Of a stretch of DNA of 48,873 bases, positions 7,708-16,642 are shown piece by piece. The translations under genes and the position numbers were made by a program. The notes below the pieces were generated by a model, which saw nothing but the letters and a program-made list of their open reading frames with translations, did no database searches and was not told where the DNA came from. Every line of letters starts with the position of its first letter. Position 1 is the stretch's first letter. Source of the DNA: an uncultured Lachnospiraceae bacterium (GTDB lineage: Bacteria > Bacillota > Clostridia > Lachnospirales > Lachnospiraceae); NCBI GenBank assembly GCA_947169235.1, contig CAMVOY010000011.1:1-48873 (forward strand), read 5' to 3'.

Positions 7708-9018
7708 ATGAGTAAAGTTTTATATGAAAACTCACACACGGTGTGGGAGGAAAAAACTGCTGAAAAGGCTATACAAGTTGTCGCCGATGACCTGCTGAAA
7801 GAGTTCAGGTTTTTAAGCGGTGCTCTTTTTGCGTTTGAATATAAACCGGATGTAAGACTTATTTCAGCTGCTACTGACGGAGAAAAATACTACTATAACA
7901 GTGGTAAAATACTTAAACTCTTTGAAGATAATTATAACTATTTTTTAAGAGCATATCTTCACAGTGTTTTGCACTGCCTTTTTATGCATCCATGGCTGAA
8001 AGGAAACAGGGATAAAAGGCTGTGGGATATCGCTTGTGATATCGCTGTGGAACACACCATAGATATGATGAATAAAGATGCTCTGAAAAGACCTGTTAGT
8101 TTGATAAGAAAAAAGATATATGATGAGTTTGTATCAGAAGGAAGAACCGTCGCTGCGGTACCTGTTTACAGATATCTCAGGGCGCTTTCATCAGAGCAGA
8201 TAGAGGGAATAGAAAAGGAGTTTTTTACCGATGACCACGTGTTCTGGCCGAAGGAAGAAAAGCTTTCCGAAGAGCAGATTGCGCTGAAGAATAAATGGCA
8301 GGATATAGGAAAGAATACAGAAAGAAAAAAGAAACAGTCAGGTGATCCAGATGAAGATGCAGATGTATCTATGTCAAAGCAGATCAGAGCTGCCAAGAGT
8401 AGGCGAAGCTATCGGAAGTTTTTAAAGGATTTCATGGTCATGAGGGAGGAATTAAAAACAGATCCTGATGAGTTTGATCTCGGTCTTTATATGTACGGTC
8501 TGAAACTGTATAAAAACATGCCACTCATCGAGCCTTTAGAAACAAAGGAAGAAAAGAGAGTCAGGGATTTTGTTGTAGTTGTAGATACCAGTTACTCGAC
8601 AAGCGGAGAGCTTGTAAAAGGATTCTTAAATGAGACCTTTAAACTGCTTACCGAGGATGATTCGTTTTTCAGAGAGGGAAGAGTTCATGTGATCCAGGCT
8701 GATGATAAGGTCAGGTCTGATAAGGTGATAAAAAGAGTAGATGAGATAGACAGTATGTTTGAAGATTTTGAGATAAGAGGAGGAGGAAATACGGACTTCA
8801 GACCGGCATTTCAATATGTGGATGAGCTTGTAGAGGATGGAGCTTTTGAAGACCTGTGCGGGCTTTTGTACTTTACGGACGGCCGAGGGATATATCCTAA
8901 AAAACAGCCCCGATATAAGACTGCATTTTTATATTTGGAGCCGTATGATAAAGAGCAGGTTCCGCCGTGGGCGATACAGCTGATGCTGGATGATGAAGAG
9001 TTCAGATTTTGGAGGTGA
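7708..9018 (+). CDS. DUF2201 protein: metallopeptidase-like domain plus VWA-like domain
   Basis: 436 aa, no signal peptide. The N-terminal half resembles the putative metallopeptidase domain of DUF2201 proteins, with AYLHSVLHCLFMHPWL near residues 82-97 and DIACDIAVEHTIDMM after it; His-rich spacing suggests metal binding, but a canonical HExxH is absent. A charged linker (about 190-235) leads to a VWA-like C-terminal domain with VVVVDTSYSTSGE (a MIDAS-like DxSxS variant, DTSYS) and GGGNTDFRP. Proteins of this family are typically encoded with a MoxR-type ATPase, exactly as here: the ATPase gene starts 3 bases after this stop, and its ribosome site GGAGG lies inside this gene. Role inferred: ATPase partner that binds or processes a client. 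Confidence 0.85.
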   Translation: MSKVLYENSHTVWEEKTAEKAIQVVADDLLKEFRFLSGALFAFEYKPDVRLISAATDGEKYYYNSGKILKLFEDNYNYFLRAYLHSVLHCLFMHPWLKGNRDKRLWDIACDIAVEHTIDMMNKDALKRPVSLIRKKIYDEFVSEGRTVAAVPVYRYLRALSSEQIEGIEKEFFTDDHVFWPKEEKLSEEQIALKNKWQDIGKNTERKKKQSGDPDEDADVSMSKQIRAAKSRRSYRKFLKDFMVMREELKTDPDEFDLGLYMYGLKLYKNMPLIEPLETKEEKRVRDFVVVVDTSYSTSGELVKGFLNETFKLLTEDDSFFREGRVHVIQADDKVRSDKVIKRVDEIDSMFEDFEIRGGGNTDFRPAFQYVDELVEDGAFEDLCGLLYFTDGRGIYPKKQPRYKTAFLYLEPYDKEQVPPWAIQLMLDDEEFRFWR

Positions 9019-9021
9019 AAA

Positions 9022-10257
9022 ATGAATATAAAAGAAGCAAAAACAGAGGTAATTAATACCGTAAAAACATATCTGAAAAAAGATGCAAACAAAGAGTATG
9101 TTATTCCGTCCATACGTCAGCGTCCGCTCTTACTTATCGGCCCTCCGGGAGTCGGCAAAACTCAGATCATGGAGCAGGTTGCGACGGAGTGTGATATAGG
9201 TCTCGTCGCATATACCATCACTCATCACACGAGACAGACTGCCGTGGGTCTGCCCTTCATAAAGGAAAAAAAATATGACGGAAAAACCTACTCCGTTACC
9301 GAGTATACGATGAGTGAGATCATCGCAAGCATCTATGACCTGATGGAGGAGACCGGACACAGAGAGGGTATTCTTTTTATAGATGAGATCAACTGTGTGT
9401 CGGAAACTCTGGCGCCTACCATGTTGCAGTTTTTGCAGTGTAAAACCTTTGGAAACCAGGAGGTGCCAAAGGGTTGGATAATAGTTGCGGCGGGCAATCC
9501 TCCCGAGTATAACAAGTCAGTAAGAGAGTTTGATGTCGTTACGCTTGATCGTGTGCGCCGGATCCCTGTGGAAGCTGACTACGGAGTATGGAAGGAGTAT
9601 GCTGCCTCTGCGGGCATACATCGCGCGATCAGAGGTTATCTTGATATCCATCCGGGAGATTTTTACAGGATGGAGACTGATACCGACGGAAGACATTTCG
9701 TGACAGCCAGAGGCTGGGAGGATCTGAGCAATCTTTTGACGGTGTATCATGAGGAACATATACCTGTAACAAAGGATGTCATATATGAGTATCTGTCACA
9801 GGAGGATGTGGCAGAGGAGTTCTCCGCGTACTTGGATCTTTACTTCAAATATGAGGATGAGTATCCGATCGATGAGATACTTTCGGGAAGTGCGCCGAGT
9901 GTAATTTATGAAAGATTATTAAAGGCCGGATTTGATGAAAGGATCACTGTAGTTGAGCTTATCATCACGGCACTGTTAAACCGAGTGGGAGAGTATTTTT
10001 CAAAAAAAGATTCGGCAGGATCAGGTGATATCAAAAGCAGTGTGGCAGCGGCGCTTGAGAGTGCATTCACCTTTATTGAGGAGGCGTTTACATCCGGAAG
10101 TGAGATGGTGCTTTTTGTTACCGAGCTTTCCATATCAACGGAAGCTGTACTGTTTTTAATGGAGTCACCGAGTGAAAAATATCTGAAGTATTCAAAAGAG
10201 TACCTGACCGGGAGCAGGCGTGGGGAGCTTCTTTCCGAGATCAGATCAAATGAATAA
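9022..10257 (+). CDS. MoxR-type AAA+ ATPase
   Basis: A 411-aa AAA+ ATPase. Walker A is GPPGVGKTQ (residues 40-48), Walker B is ILFIDEINC (about 116-124), and sensor-1 is probably the Asn in IIVAAGNPPEYN, followed by the arginine-finger region DRVRRIPVE. The layout matches MoxR/CbbQ-like ATPases, which remodel a partner with the help of a VWA protein. The helical C-terminal part (250-411) is less conserved. Its start overlaps functionally with the VWA-like gene, so the two are probably made in fixed ratio. Position between the VWA and TIR genes implies that ATP hydrolysis controls assembly or activation of the neighbours; this is inference. Confidence 0.92.
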   Translation: MNIKEAKTEVINTVKTYLKKDANKEYVIPSIRQRPLLLIGPPGVGKTQIMEQVATECDIGLVAYTITHHTRQTAVGLPFIKEKKYDGKTYSVTEYTMSEIIASIYDLMEETGHREGILFIDEINCVSETLAPTMLQFLQCKTFGNQEVPKGWIIVAAGNPPEYNKSVREFDVVTLDRVRRIPVEADYGVWKEYAASAGIHRAIRGYLDIHPGDFYRMETDTDGRHFVTARGWEDLSNLLTVYHEEHIPVTKDVIYEYLSQEDVAEEFSAYLDLYFKYEDEYPIDEILSGSAPSVIYERLLKAGFDERITVVELIITALLNRVGEYFSKKDSAGSGDIKSSVAAALESAFTFIEEAFTSGSEMVLFVTELSISTEAVLFLMESPSEKYLKYSKEYLTGSRRGELLSEIRSNE

Positions 10258-10277
10258 AATATCAGTGGGTAATTGTT

Positions 10278-12719
10278 ATGGGAAATCTGAATGAAATGCA
10301 TTATGATGCATTTATAAGTTACAGGCACAACGAAAAGGACAGTTATATTGCAAAATCCATCCACAAAAGGCTGGAGACCTTTAAGCTGCCCCGCGCGCTG
10401 CGTAAAAACCTTGACTTTGATGTTAAGGGGATAACAAGAGTTTTTCGTGACGAGGAGGAGCTGCCGCTTTCTTCGGATCTTTCGGATACCATAAATAATG
10501 CCCTTCAGAACTCCGAATATCTTATCTGCATATGCACGCCCGAGTATCTGAACTCGAGCTGGTGTATGATGGAGGTCGAGTCATTTTTACGTATCAGGGA
10601 TCATTCGCATATATTGGTTGTTTTGGCTGATGGTGAGCCCGAAGATTCCTTCCCGGAGATACTTACGTTTGAGGATGTACAGATACGGGATGATGATGGG
10701 TCTGTCCGTATCGAGAGAAAAAAGATTGAGCCTTTGGCGGCTGATGTCAGAGGGCAGAATAAAAGAGAAACAGATAAAAAAATGGAAGCGGCTGTCATGC
10801 GCCTTTGTGCATCTATTATTGGGGTGAATTATGATGACCTCAGGCAGCGTCATCGCGAAGCAAAGCTAAAAAGGCTTATTGCACTTTCAACATGTATAGG
10901 TGCCTGCCTTTTGGTTTTTGGAATATTTGTTTCCGTTACTTTTTTGGAAATAAGTCGTCAGAATGATGAGATCACAAAGCAAAATACAGAGATAAATAAA
11001 CAGAATATGACGATCCGCGAGCAGTATGCTGAACTTCGGGATAAGCATGCGGCCAGTGTCGCGGAAACTGCAAATGAGCAGCTTTCAAAAGGACGTCGCA
11101 TGGATGCGATAGAGGCTCTTTATAGTGTGATGCCCGAGGATGATAAAACACCATACAATCCCAAAGCAGTTGCGACTCTTTACAAGGCTATGAACACCTA
11201 TGGGATTGAGAATAAATACGCTCCGGTAAAGACATATGATATGGATATGGAGCTTTCATCCTTTAACGTTTCGTATGATGCCCGGTATATCATGCTGGAT
11301 GACTACATGAATATCAGAATATTTGATGTGGAAAGCGGCGAAGTTATCGCTGATCATGTCAGACCTTCGGGTGAAGCAGGAGAAGAGTTCACCGGTGGTT
11401 TTTGTGGATCTTCCGGTTATATGATTGCGGATAAGAAAACTTGGAGATATTATTCATTAACGGGTGGAAAAGAAAGAACCATCGAATTGGCCGGCGATTA
11501 TTTCGTATTTAATGAGTCAAAGGATGGAAAGATCACACTGTGTTTCTGCGATGACGTGATCGTAGGTATAGATAATGAAGGGAAAATACGTTATAAGATC
11601 GATCTGGAAAAGATGTTTGGGAAACACGACATGCTGAATATATCGAGTGTTTCATTTGATAAAGGTCGGTTTGCATACATGCTAAATGATGGTGAATACA
11701 TTTACCTTATCGTGGCAGATGAAAAAGACGGAAGCATTATATATTCCGACAAAAAACACTGTGAAAATGCGGTCTCATGTACTCTTAGCGGTGAAACGAT
11801 CATATATACGACGGCCGCAAGTGTTGAAACAAAGGTTCATGCCGTCGATATCAGGAGCAAAAAACTCCTTTGGGATTCAGTCGTTTCAGAGTATGTTGAA
11901 GGGAATATTATTGTAGGTAAAAAGAAGATCTATCTGTATGGAGACAGGATCATAGTGTCTTTGAATGCTAAAGATGGAAAGGTTGTCAGTGTGTATTGTC
12001 CGGATGAAACTGTGGTAAAGGGGTGGATGGAGGATGATGGGTTTGCCTATCTGTGTAGTAACGCCAAGTTTTATATTTATAGGGACAATTCTTCTATCGA
12101 GTATACCGATACAAAGTTTGTATTTGCTCCTGAAGAAGGTCTCAGAAATGTCACGATCTCCGGGAAGAGTATGTTTTGTTGTAACGAAAGGGCAGATAAC
12201 GTGGTCAGATACTCTGTGGAGAATGCCAAGGGTTGTGAGAACATCGGAAAGGAATATGAAGGGAAGTATTCTGTCTACCAAAGAGACGAGAATGAAGATG
12301 CGGAAGATGTTGATGCTGTATTGAAAAAATCTCCGGATGTAAAAATGGCGATGGTTGACAATGTATTTTATTCGGCGGATAAAAAACTGATTGTCGCGTC
12401 TCTCAGAGACCACACGATACAGATTGTAGATGCATCAACGCTAAAACAGCTAACGGTCGTGGATGTCGGAGATCAGGGATGGATAGATGGGGTTCGTTTT
12501 TCGGAGCTTACCGGGTCATACATGATCGATTTTCCCTATGAAACTATTATTCTTGACAAGGATTATAACGTCATAAGTGAGACGTGCAGGATCGTGGATG
12601 AGGTGGATGGATCGTTTGTTATGATGAACAGCGCCTGCGATTATTACAAGCTTCCATACGTTTCATATGAAGAGTTACTTTTGAGGACCGAGCGGCTCCT
12701 AGAAAGCATCCAATCATGA
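10278..12719 (+). CDS. TIR - transmembrane - beta-propeller protein (paralogue 1)
   Basis: 813 aa. Residues 6-150 form a TIR domain: YDAFISYRHNEKD, FRDEEELPLSSDL, and SSWCMMEVESF, whose Trp95 and Glu99 align with the W-x3-E of NAD-cleaving TIRs such as SARM1. A transmembrane helix follows (about 198-222, IGACLLVFGIFVSVTF), then a Gln/Asn-rich coiled coil (ITKQNTEINKQNMTIREQ), a short helical AIEALYSVMPEDD segment, and about 500 residues of beta-propeller-like repeats (WD40/PQQ-like, e.g. IRIFDVESGEV, IQIVDASTLKQLTVVDV). With no signal peptide and one helix, the TIR should be cytoplasmic and the propeller outside. It is the last gene of the operon. The ribosome site is weak; ATG 10296 is an alternative start. 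Confidence 0.88.
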   Translation: MGNLNEMHYDAFISYRHNEKDSYIAKSIHKRLETFKLPRALRKNLDFDVKGITRVFRDEEELPLSSDLSDTINNALQNSEYLICICTPEYLNSSWCMMEVESFLRIRDHSHILVVLADGEPEDSFPEILTFEDVQIRDDDGSVRIERKKIEPLAADVRGQNKRETDKKMEAAVMRLCASIIGVNYDDLRQRHREAKLKRLIALSTCIGACLLVFGIFVSVTFLEISRQNDEITKQNTEINKQNMTIREQYAELRDKHAASVAETANEQLSKGRRMDAIEALYSVMPEDDKTPYNPKAVATLYKAMNTYGIENKYAPVKTYDMDMELSSFNVSYDARYIMLDDYMNIRIFDVESGEVIADHVRPSGEAGEEFTGGFCGSSGYMIADKKTWRYYSLTGGKERTIELAGDYFVFNESKDGKITLCFCDDVIVGIDNEGKIRYKIDLEKMFGKHDMLNISSVSFDKGRFAYMLNDGEYIYLIVADEKDGSIIYSDKKHCENAVSCTLSGETIIYTTAASVETKVHAVDIRSKKLLWDSVVSEYVEGNIIVGKKKIYLYGDRIIVSLNAKDGKVVSVYCPDETVVKGWMEDDGFAYLCSNAKFYIYRDNSSIEYTDTKFVFAPEEGLRNVTISGKSMFCCNERADNVVRYSVENAKGCENIGKEYEGKYSVYQRDENEDAEDVDAVLKKSPDVKMAMVDNVFYSADKKLIVASLRDHTIQIVDASTLKQLTVVDVGDQGWIDGVRFSELTGSYMIDFPYETIILDKDYNVISETCRIVDEVDGSFVMMNSACDYYKLPYVSYEELLLRTERLLESIQS

Positions 12720-12724
12720 AAATG

Positions 12725-12740
12725 CGGGTAAAGATACCCG
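12725..12740 (+). other. Short hairpin after TIR gene 1
   Basis: CGGGTA-AAGA-TACCCG forms a perfect 6-bp stem 5 bases after the TIR stop. No T-run follows, so it is not a standard terminator; it might protect the 3' end of the message. Confidence 0.4.
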
Positions 12741-12762
12741 AAAATACGTTATCAGCAGGCAG

Positions 12763-12791
12763 TTGACGTGGGATAAAAACTGTGGTATTAT
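12763..12791 (+). promoter_or_regulatory. Promoter of map (and probably valS onward)
   Basis: TTGACG (12763-12768), a 17-base spacer and TATTAT (12786-12791) with a TGG extension just before it. This separates the housekeeping run from the TIR operon. Confidence 0.82.
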
Positions 12792-12820
12792 GGAACGGTA
12801 TATATATTGGTGAGGGGCAT

Positions 12821-12898
12821 ATGCTCCGGAATGGTGATGATGATGAAAAAGTGGCAGCGAAATGCACCATGCTGGTGCGGGAGTGGAAAAAAGTATAA
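12821..12898 (+). other. Possible 25-codon ORF overlapping the start of map
   Basis: ATG 12821 lies 3 bases after the best ribosome-site sequence here (GAGGGG, 12812-12817) and opens a frame (MLRNGDDDEKVAAKCTMLV...) that ends at TAA 12896-12898, out of frame with map. It may be chance, since the map coding sequence itself constrains these bases. Confidence 0.2.
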
Positions 12899-13715
12899 GA
12901 TGTGCCATGAGGCTTTCGACGAAAGGATTCTTTCCTATGAAAAGAAAGGACGCATAGTCCCGGATAGGAGTCTCATCAAATCCGAAAAGGATATTGAGGG
13001 CATTAAAAAGAGTGCGGTGATCAACATGACCGTGCTCGATGAGATCGGTGAAAAGATCCATGCCGGGATGAACACACAGGAGATCGATGATATCGTGGCT
13101 ACGACCACGGCGAAGATGGGAGGTATCCCGGCTGATCTGAACTACGAGGGTTATCCGAAGAATGTCTGCACTTCGATCAATGATCAGGTGTGTCATGGTA
13201 TACCTTCAAAGGATGTGATATTGAAAGACGGTGACATAATAAATGTCGACTGTTCGACCATACTCGACGGGTATTTTTCAGATTCCTCGAGGATGTTTAT
13301 GATAGGTGATGTCGATCCCGAGTGGAAGAAACTTGTTGAGGTTACCAAGGAATGTATGGAGATCGGGATAAAAAACGTAATCCCGTGGCACTTTATGGGC
13401 GATATGGGACATGCTGTTCACCAGCATGCTCTCGATAACGGATACAACGTCGTCAAGGAGATCGGTGGACACGGATGTGGACTCGAGTTCCATGAGGACC
13501 CGTTTGTAAGCTATGTTTCAAAACCGGGGACAGAGATGCTCATGGTGCCCGGGATGGTATTCACTATCGAGCCCATGGTGAACATGGGTACGGACAAGAT
13601 CTTTATAGATGAAGACAATGGTTGGACCGTGTATACTGATGACGGATTACCGTCAGCGCAGTGGGAGGTCGAGGTACTCGTGACTGAGACTGGCTGTGAG
13701 GTGTTATGCAGCTAA
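12831..13715 (+). CDS. map: Type I methionine aminopeptidase with N-terminal SEC-C motif
   Basis: Removes the N-terminal Met from nascent proteins. The first ~20 residues hold a SEC-C zinc motif (APCWCGSGKKYKMCH), which in related bacteria is thought to help ribosome or partner binding. The pita-bread catalytic domain follows, with all five metal ligands: Asp in INVDCST, Asp in YFSDSSRM, His in GGHGCGLEF, Glu in FTIEPMVN and Glu in QWEVEVL. The start is uncertain: ATGs at 12831, 12837, 12840 and 12843 are in frame, and the best ribosome site (GAGGGG) is 13 bases from the first. All options keep the SEC-C motif. About 295 aa, normal for the SEC-C type. valS follows after 58 bases. Confidence 0.95.
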   Translation: MVMMMKKWQRNAPCWCGSGKKYKMCHEAFDERILSYEKKGRIVPDRSLIKSEKDIEGIKKSAVINMTVLDEIGEKIHAGMNTQEIDDIVATTTAKMGGIPADLNYEGYPKNVCTSINDQVCHGIPSKDVILKDGDIINVDCSTILDGYFSDSSRMFMIGDVDPEWKKLVEVTKECMEIGIKNVIPWHFMGDMGHAVHQHALDNGYNVVKEIGGHGCGLEFHEDPFVSYVSKPGTEMLMVPGMVFTIEPMVNMGTDKIFIDEDNGWTVYTDDGLPSAQWEVEVLVTETGCEVLCS

Positions 13716-13773
13716 AGTTTTCGGTAAGATAATTATATAAAACAGTAAATTTTTACATAAAAGAGGTGCAATA

Positions 13774-16425
13774 ATGCGTAAGGAACTTGAGAAAACCTAC
13801 AATCCGAAGGAGATAGAGGACAGACTCTATGAGATGTGGATGAAAAAGGGTTACTTCCATGCGGAGGTAAATGAAAACAAAAACCCATATACTATCGTGA
13901 TCCCGCCGCCGAACATCACCGGCCAGCTTCATATGGGACACGCTTTGGATAACACGCTTCAGGATATTCTTATAAGATTCAAAAGAATGCAGGGTTATGA
14001 GACTCTGTGGATGCCGGGTACGGACCATGCGTCCATCGCGACCGAGGCAAAGATCGTTGAGGCGATGAAGGAAGAGGGCCTCACGAAAGATGATATCGGA
14101 AGAGAGGCTTTTCTTGACCGAGCATGGGCCTGGAAGGAAAAGTTCGGAGGGCGTATCGTTTCACAGCTTAAAAAGATGGGCTCGTCCTGCGACTGGGAGC
14201 GCGAGCGCTTCACTATGGATGAGGGCTGCAGCCGTGCGGTGAACGAGGTATTTGTAAAGTATTATGAAAAAGGACTCATATATCGCGGTGAGCGCATCAT
14301 CAACTGGTGTCCGCACTGCCTGACTACGATCTCGGATGCTGAGGTCGAGTATGAGGATCAGAAGGGACATTTTTGGCATCTGCGCTATCCGTTTGCAGAC
14401 GGAAGCGGGGCAGTAGAGCTTGCGACCACACGTCCCGAGACACTTCTCGGTGATACGGCGGTAGCAGTAAACCCGAATGATGACAGGTATAAGGATCTCG
14501 TCGGGAAGACACTTATCCTTCCTATCGTACACAGAGAGATCCCTCTGATCGCAGACGATTATGTGGATATGGAGTTCGGTACGGGTGTCGTCAAGATCAC
14601 ACCGGCACACGACCCGAACGACTTTGAGGTGGGAAGCCGTCACGACCTTCCTATCATAAATGTCATGACTGATGATGCAAAGATCACAGATGATTATCCT
14701 GCGTATGCGGGTATGGATCGCTATGAGGCCAGAGAGGCTATCATAAAGGACCTCGAAAAGGAAGGTGCTCTGATAAAGACAGAGGATCATGACCACAACG
14801 TCGGTACCTGCTACAGATGCGGTACTACCGTGGAGCCTCGTGTATCAAAGCAGTGGTTTGTAAAGATGGAGCCGCTCGCAAAGCCGGCTATCGAGGCGGT
14901 GAAAAGGGGCGAGACAAAGTTCGTCCCGGATCATTTTGACAAGACATATTTTCACTGGCTTGAGAACATCAAAGATTGGTGTATCTCCAGACAGCTTTGG
15001 TGGGGACACCGTATCCCGGCTTATTACTGTGATGACTGCGGTGAGATGGTCGTTACGAAAAACGGTCGTCCGACCTGCCCGAAGTGCGGCAAGCCTATGT
15101 GTCAGGATCCGGATACGCTGGATACCTGGTTCTCATCTGCACTGTGGCCGTTCTCGACACTGGGGTGGCCGGAGCAGACAAAGGAGCTTAAGTATTTTTA
15201 TCCGACAAATACTCTTGTAACGGGATATGATATCATATTCTTCTGGGTTATCAGGATGATGTTCTCGGGTATCGAGCACACCGGACAGACTCCGTTCGAC
15301 ACGGTTCTCATCCACGGACTCGTGCGTGATTCGCAGGGACGAAAGATGAGTAAGAGCCTCGGAAACGGAATCGATCCTTTGGAAGTTATCGACAAGTACG
15401 GTGCTGATGCGTTGCGCCTGACACTCGTAACAGGAAACGCGCCCGGAAATGATATGCGTTTTTACTGGGAGAGAGTCGAGGCCAGCAGAAACTTTGCAAA
15501 TAAAGTATGGAATGCTTCGCGTTTCATGCTGATGAATTTCGAACAGAATGAGGGTCTGGATTATGAGTCTGTGCAAGCCGATGACCTTACTGCTTCGGAC
15601 CGCTGGATCCTTTCAAAGCTCAACAACTTAACCCGCGATGTCACTGCTCTTATGGAAAAATATGAGCTCGGTATCGCAGTGTCCAAGATATATGATTTCA
15701 TCTGGGATGAGTTCTGCGACTGGTACATCGAGATGGTCAAGCCCCGTCTCTACAGCGATACGGATACGACCAAAGCGGCAGCACTCTTCACGCTGAAGAC
15801 TGTGCTTATAGATGCACTGAAGCTTTTGCATCCGTACATGCCGTTTATCACTGAGGAAATATACCAGACTCTGCTTGATGACGATACTCAGTCCATCATG
15901 GTATCCGATTGGCCGTTGTACTCGAAACTCAGAGAGTTTGCATCAGAGGAAAGTGATGTGGAACGTATCAAGGAGGCTGTATCGGGTATACGAAACATCC
16001 GTGGCGAGATGAACGTGCCGCCTTCACGCAAGGCACACGTCATCGTGGTCAGCGAGGATGAAAGTGTAAGAGAAAACTTTGAAAAGAATAAAGTGTTCTT
16101 TGCTACACTCGGTCTCGCCAGTGAGGTGAGTATCCAGTCTGACAAATCAGGTATTGCCGATGACGCCGTATCGGTTGTGATCGAGGGTGGAACGATCTAC
16201 ATACCGTTCGCTGAGCTTGTCGATGTTGACAAGGAGATCGAGCGACTCAAAAAAGAAGAGCAGAGGCTTGCATCAGAGCTTGCCCGCTCCGAAAAGATGC
16301 TTTCGAATCCTAATTTCGTTAACAAGGCTCCGGAGGCAAAAATAGCAGAAGAACGTCAGAAGCAGGAAAAATATCAGGGTATGATGAAGCAGGTCAAAGA
16401 AAGACTGCAAAACCTGCAGAAATAA
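13774..16425 (+). CDS. valS: Valyl-tRNA synthetase
   Basis: Charges tRNA-Val. 883 aa, the normal bacterial length. The class I signatures are the HIGH-type [16 protein letters not shown] near residues 45-60 and [14 protein letters not shown] near 525. An editing domain lies between them, with [15 protein letters not shown]; cysteines in [13 protein letters not shown] and CDDCGEMV...CPKCGKP suggest a zinc site. The C-terminal coiled-coil arm ([19 protein letters not shown]) that is typical of ValRS is complete. AAGAGGTGC precedes the ATG. No T-box leader is present in the 58-base gap after map, so it is probably transcribed from the map promoter. Confidence 0.98.
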   Translation: MRKELEKTYNPKEIEDRLYEMWMKKGYFHAEVNENKNPYTIVIPPPNITGQLHMGHALDNTLQDILIRFKRMQGYETLWMPGTDHASIATEAKIVEAMKEEGLTKDDIGREAFLDRAWAWKEKFGGRIVSQLKKMGSSCDWERERFTMDEGCSRAVNEVFVKYYEKGLIYRGERIINWCPHCLTTISDAEVEYEDQKGHFWHLRYPFADGSGAVELATTRPETLLGDTAVAVNPNDDRYKDLVGKTLILPIVHREIPLIADDYVDMEFGTGVVKITPAHDPNDFEVGSRHDLPIINVMTDDAKITDDYPAYAGMDRYEAREAIIKDLEKEGALIKTEDHDHNVGTCYRCGTTVEPRVSKQWFVKMEPLAKPAIEAVKRGETKFVPDHFDKTYFHWLENIKDWCISRQLWWGHRIPAYYCDDCGEMVVTKNGRPTCPKCGKPMCQDPDTLDTWFSSALWPFSTLGWPEQTKELKYFYPTNTLVTGYDIIFFWVIRMMFSGIEHTGQTPFDTVLIHGLVRDSQGRKMSKSLGNGIDPLEVIDKYGADALRLTLVTGNAPGNDMRFYWERVEASRNFANKVWNASRFMLMNFEQNEGLDYESVQADDLTASDRWILSKLNNLTRDVTALMEKYELGIAVSKIYDFIWDEFCDWYIEMVKPRLYSDTDTTKAAALFTLKTVLIDALKLLHPYMPFITEEIYQTLLDDDTQSIMVSDWPLYSKLREFASEESDVERIKEAVSGIRNIRGEMNVPPSRKAHVIVVSEDESVRENFEKNKVFFATLGLASEVSIQSDKSGIADDAVSVVIEGGTIYIPFAELVDVDKEIERLKKEEQRLASELARSEKMLSNPNFVNKAPEAKIAEERQKQEKYQGMMKQVKERLQNLQK

Positions 16426-16427
16426 TA

Positions 16428-16457
16428 ACAGGGGCGTGCGTTTTGCGCAGGCCCTGT
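16428..16457 (+). other. Intercistronic hairpin after valS
   Basis: ACAGGG (16428-16433) pairs with CCCTGT (16452-16457), and an inner TGCG/CGCA stem closes a TTTTG loop. There is no T-run, and the next gene's ribosome site follows directly, so an RNA-processing or stability element is more likely than a terminator. Confidence 0.45.
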
Positions 16458-16480
16458 CAGAAGTTGAAGGAGTGATACGT

Positions 16481-16624
16481 ATGTTGAATTTTGACGAGGA
16501 ACTCGCTAAATTCGAGCCCTGCCAGGATGTAGAAAAGGTAGAGGACGTCGTTTATAACAATGACCTTCCGGATGTGACTGATATCATCCGTGAGATCATA
16601 CAGGATGCTAAGAATACACTATAA
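16481..16624 (+). CDS. Small acidic protein of unknown function (47 aa)
   Basis: A 47-aa acidic protein (MLNFDEELAKFEPCQDVEKV...) with a single Cys and no membrane segment. I do not recognise a family. ATG 16481 follows AAGGAG (16467-16472) at an ideal 8-base spacing; the frame is open further upstream, but that part lies in the hairpin. It sits between valS and a zinc-ribbon/TPR protein whose gene starts 18 bases after its stop. The strong ribosome site supports a real gene. Confidence 0.7.
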   Translation: MLNFDEELAKFEPCQDVEKVEDVVYNNDLPDVTDIIREIIQDAKNTL

Positions 16625-16642
16625 TTTGGAGGAAGAGACATT

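Noticed and set aside
10278-12719. Thoeris, CBASS or another named TIR defence system
   Set aside because: No ThsA, SIR2, nucleotidyltransferase or other named partner is encoded nearby, and the TIR protein has a membrane helix and propeller.
12725-12740. Terminator after TIR gene 1
   Set aside because: The stem is perfect but only 6 bp and is followed by AAAA, not a T-run.
13716-13773. T-box leader upstream of valS
   Set aside because: Only 58 bases lie between map and valS, far too short for the T-box stems and antiterminator; no AGGGTGG core is present.
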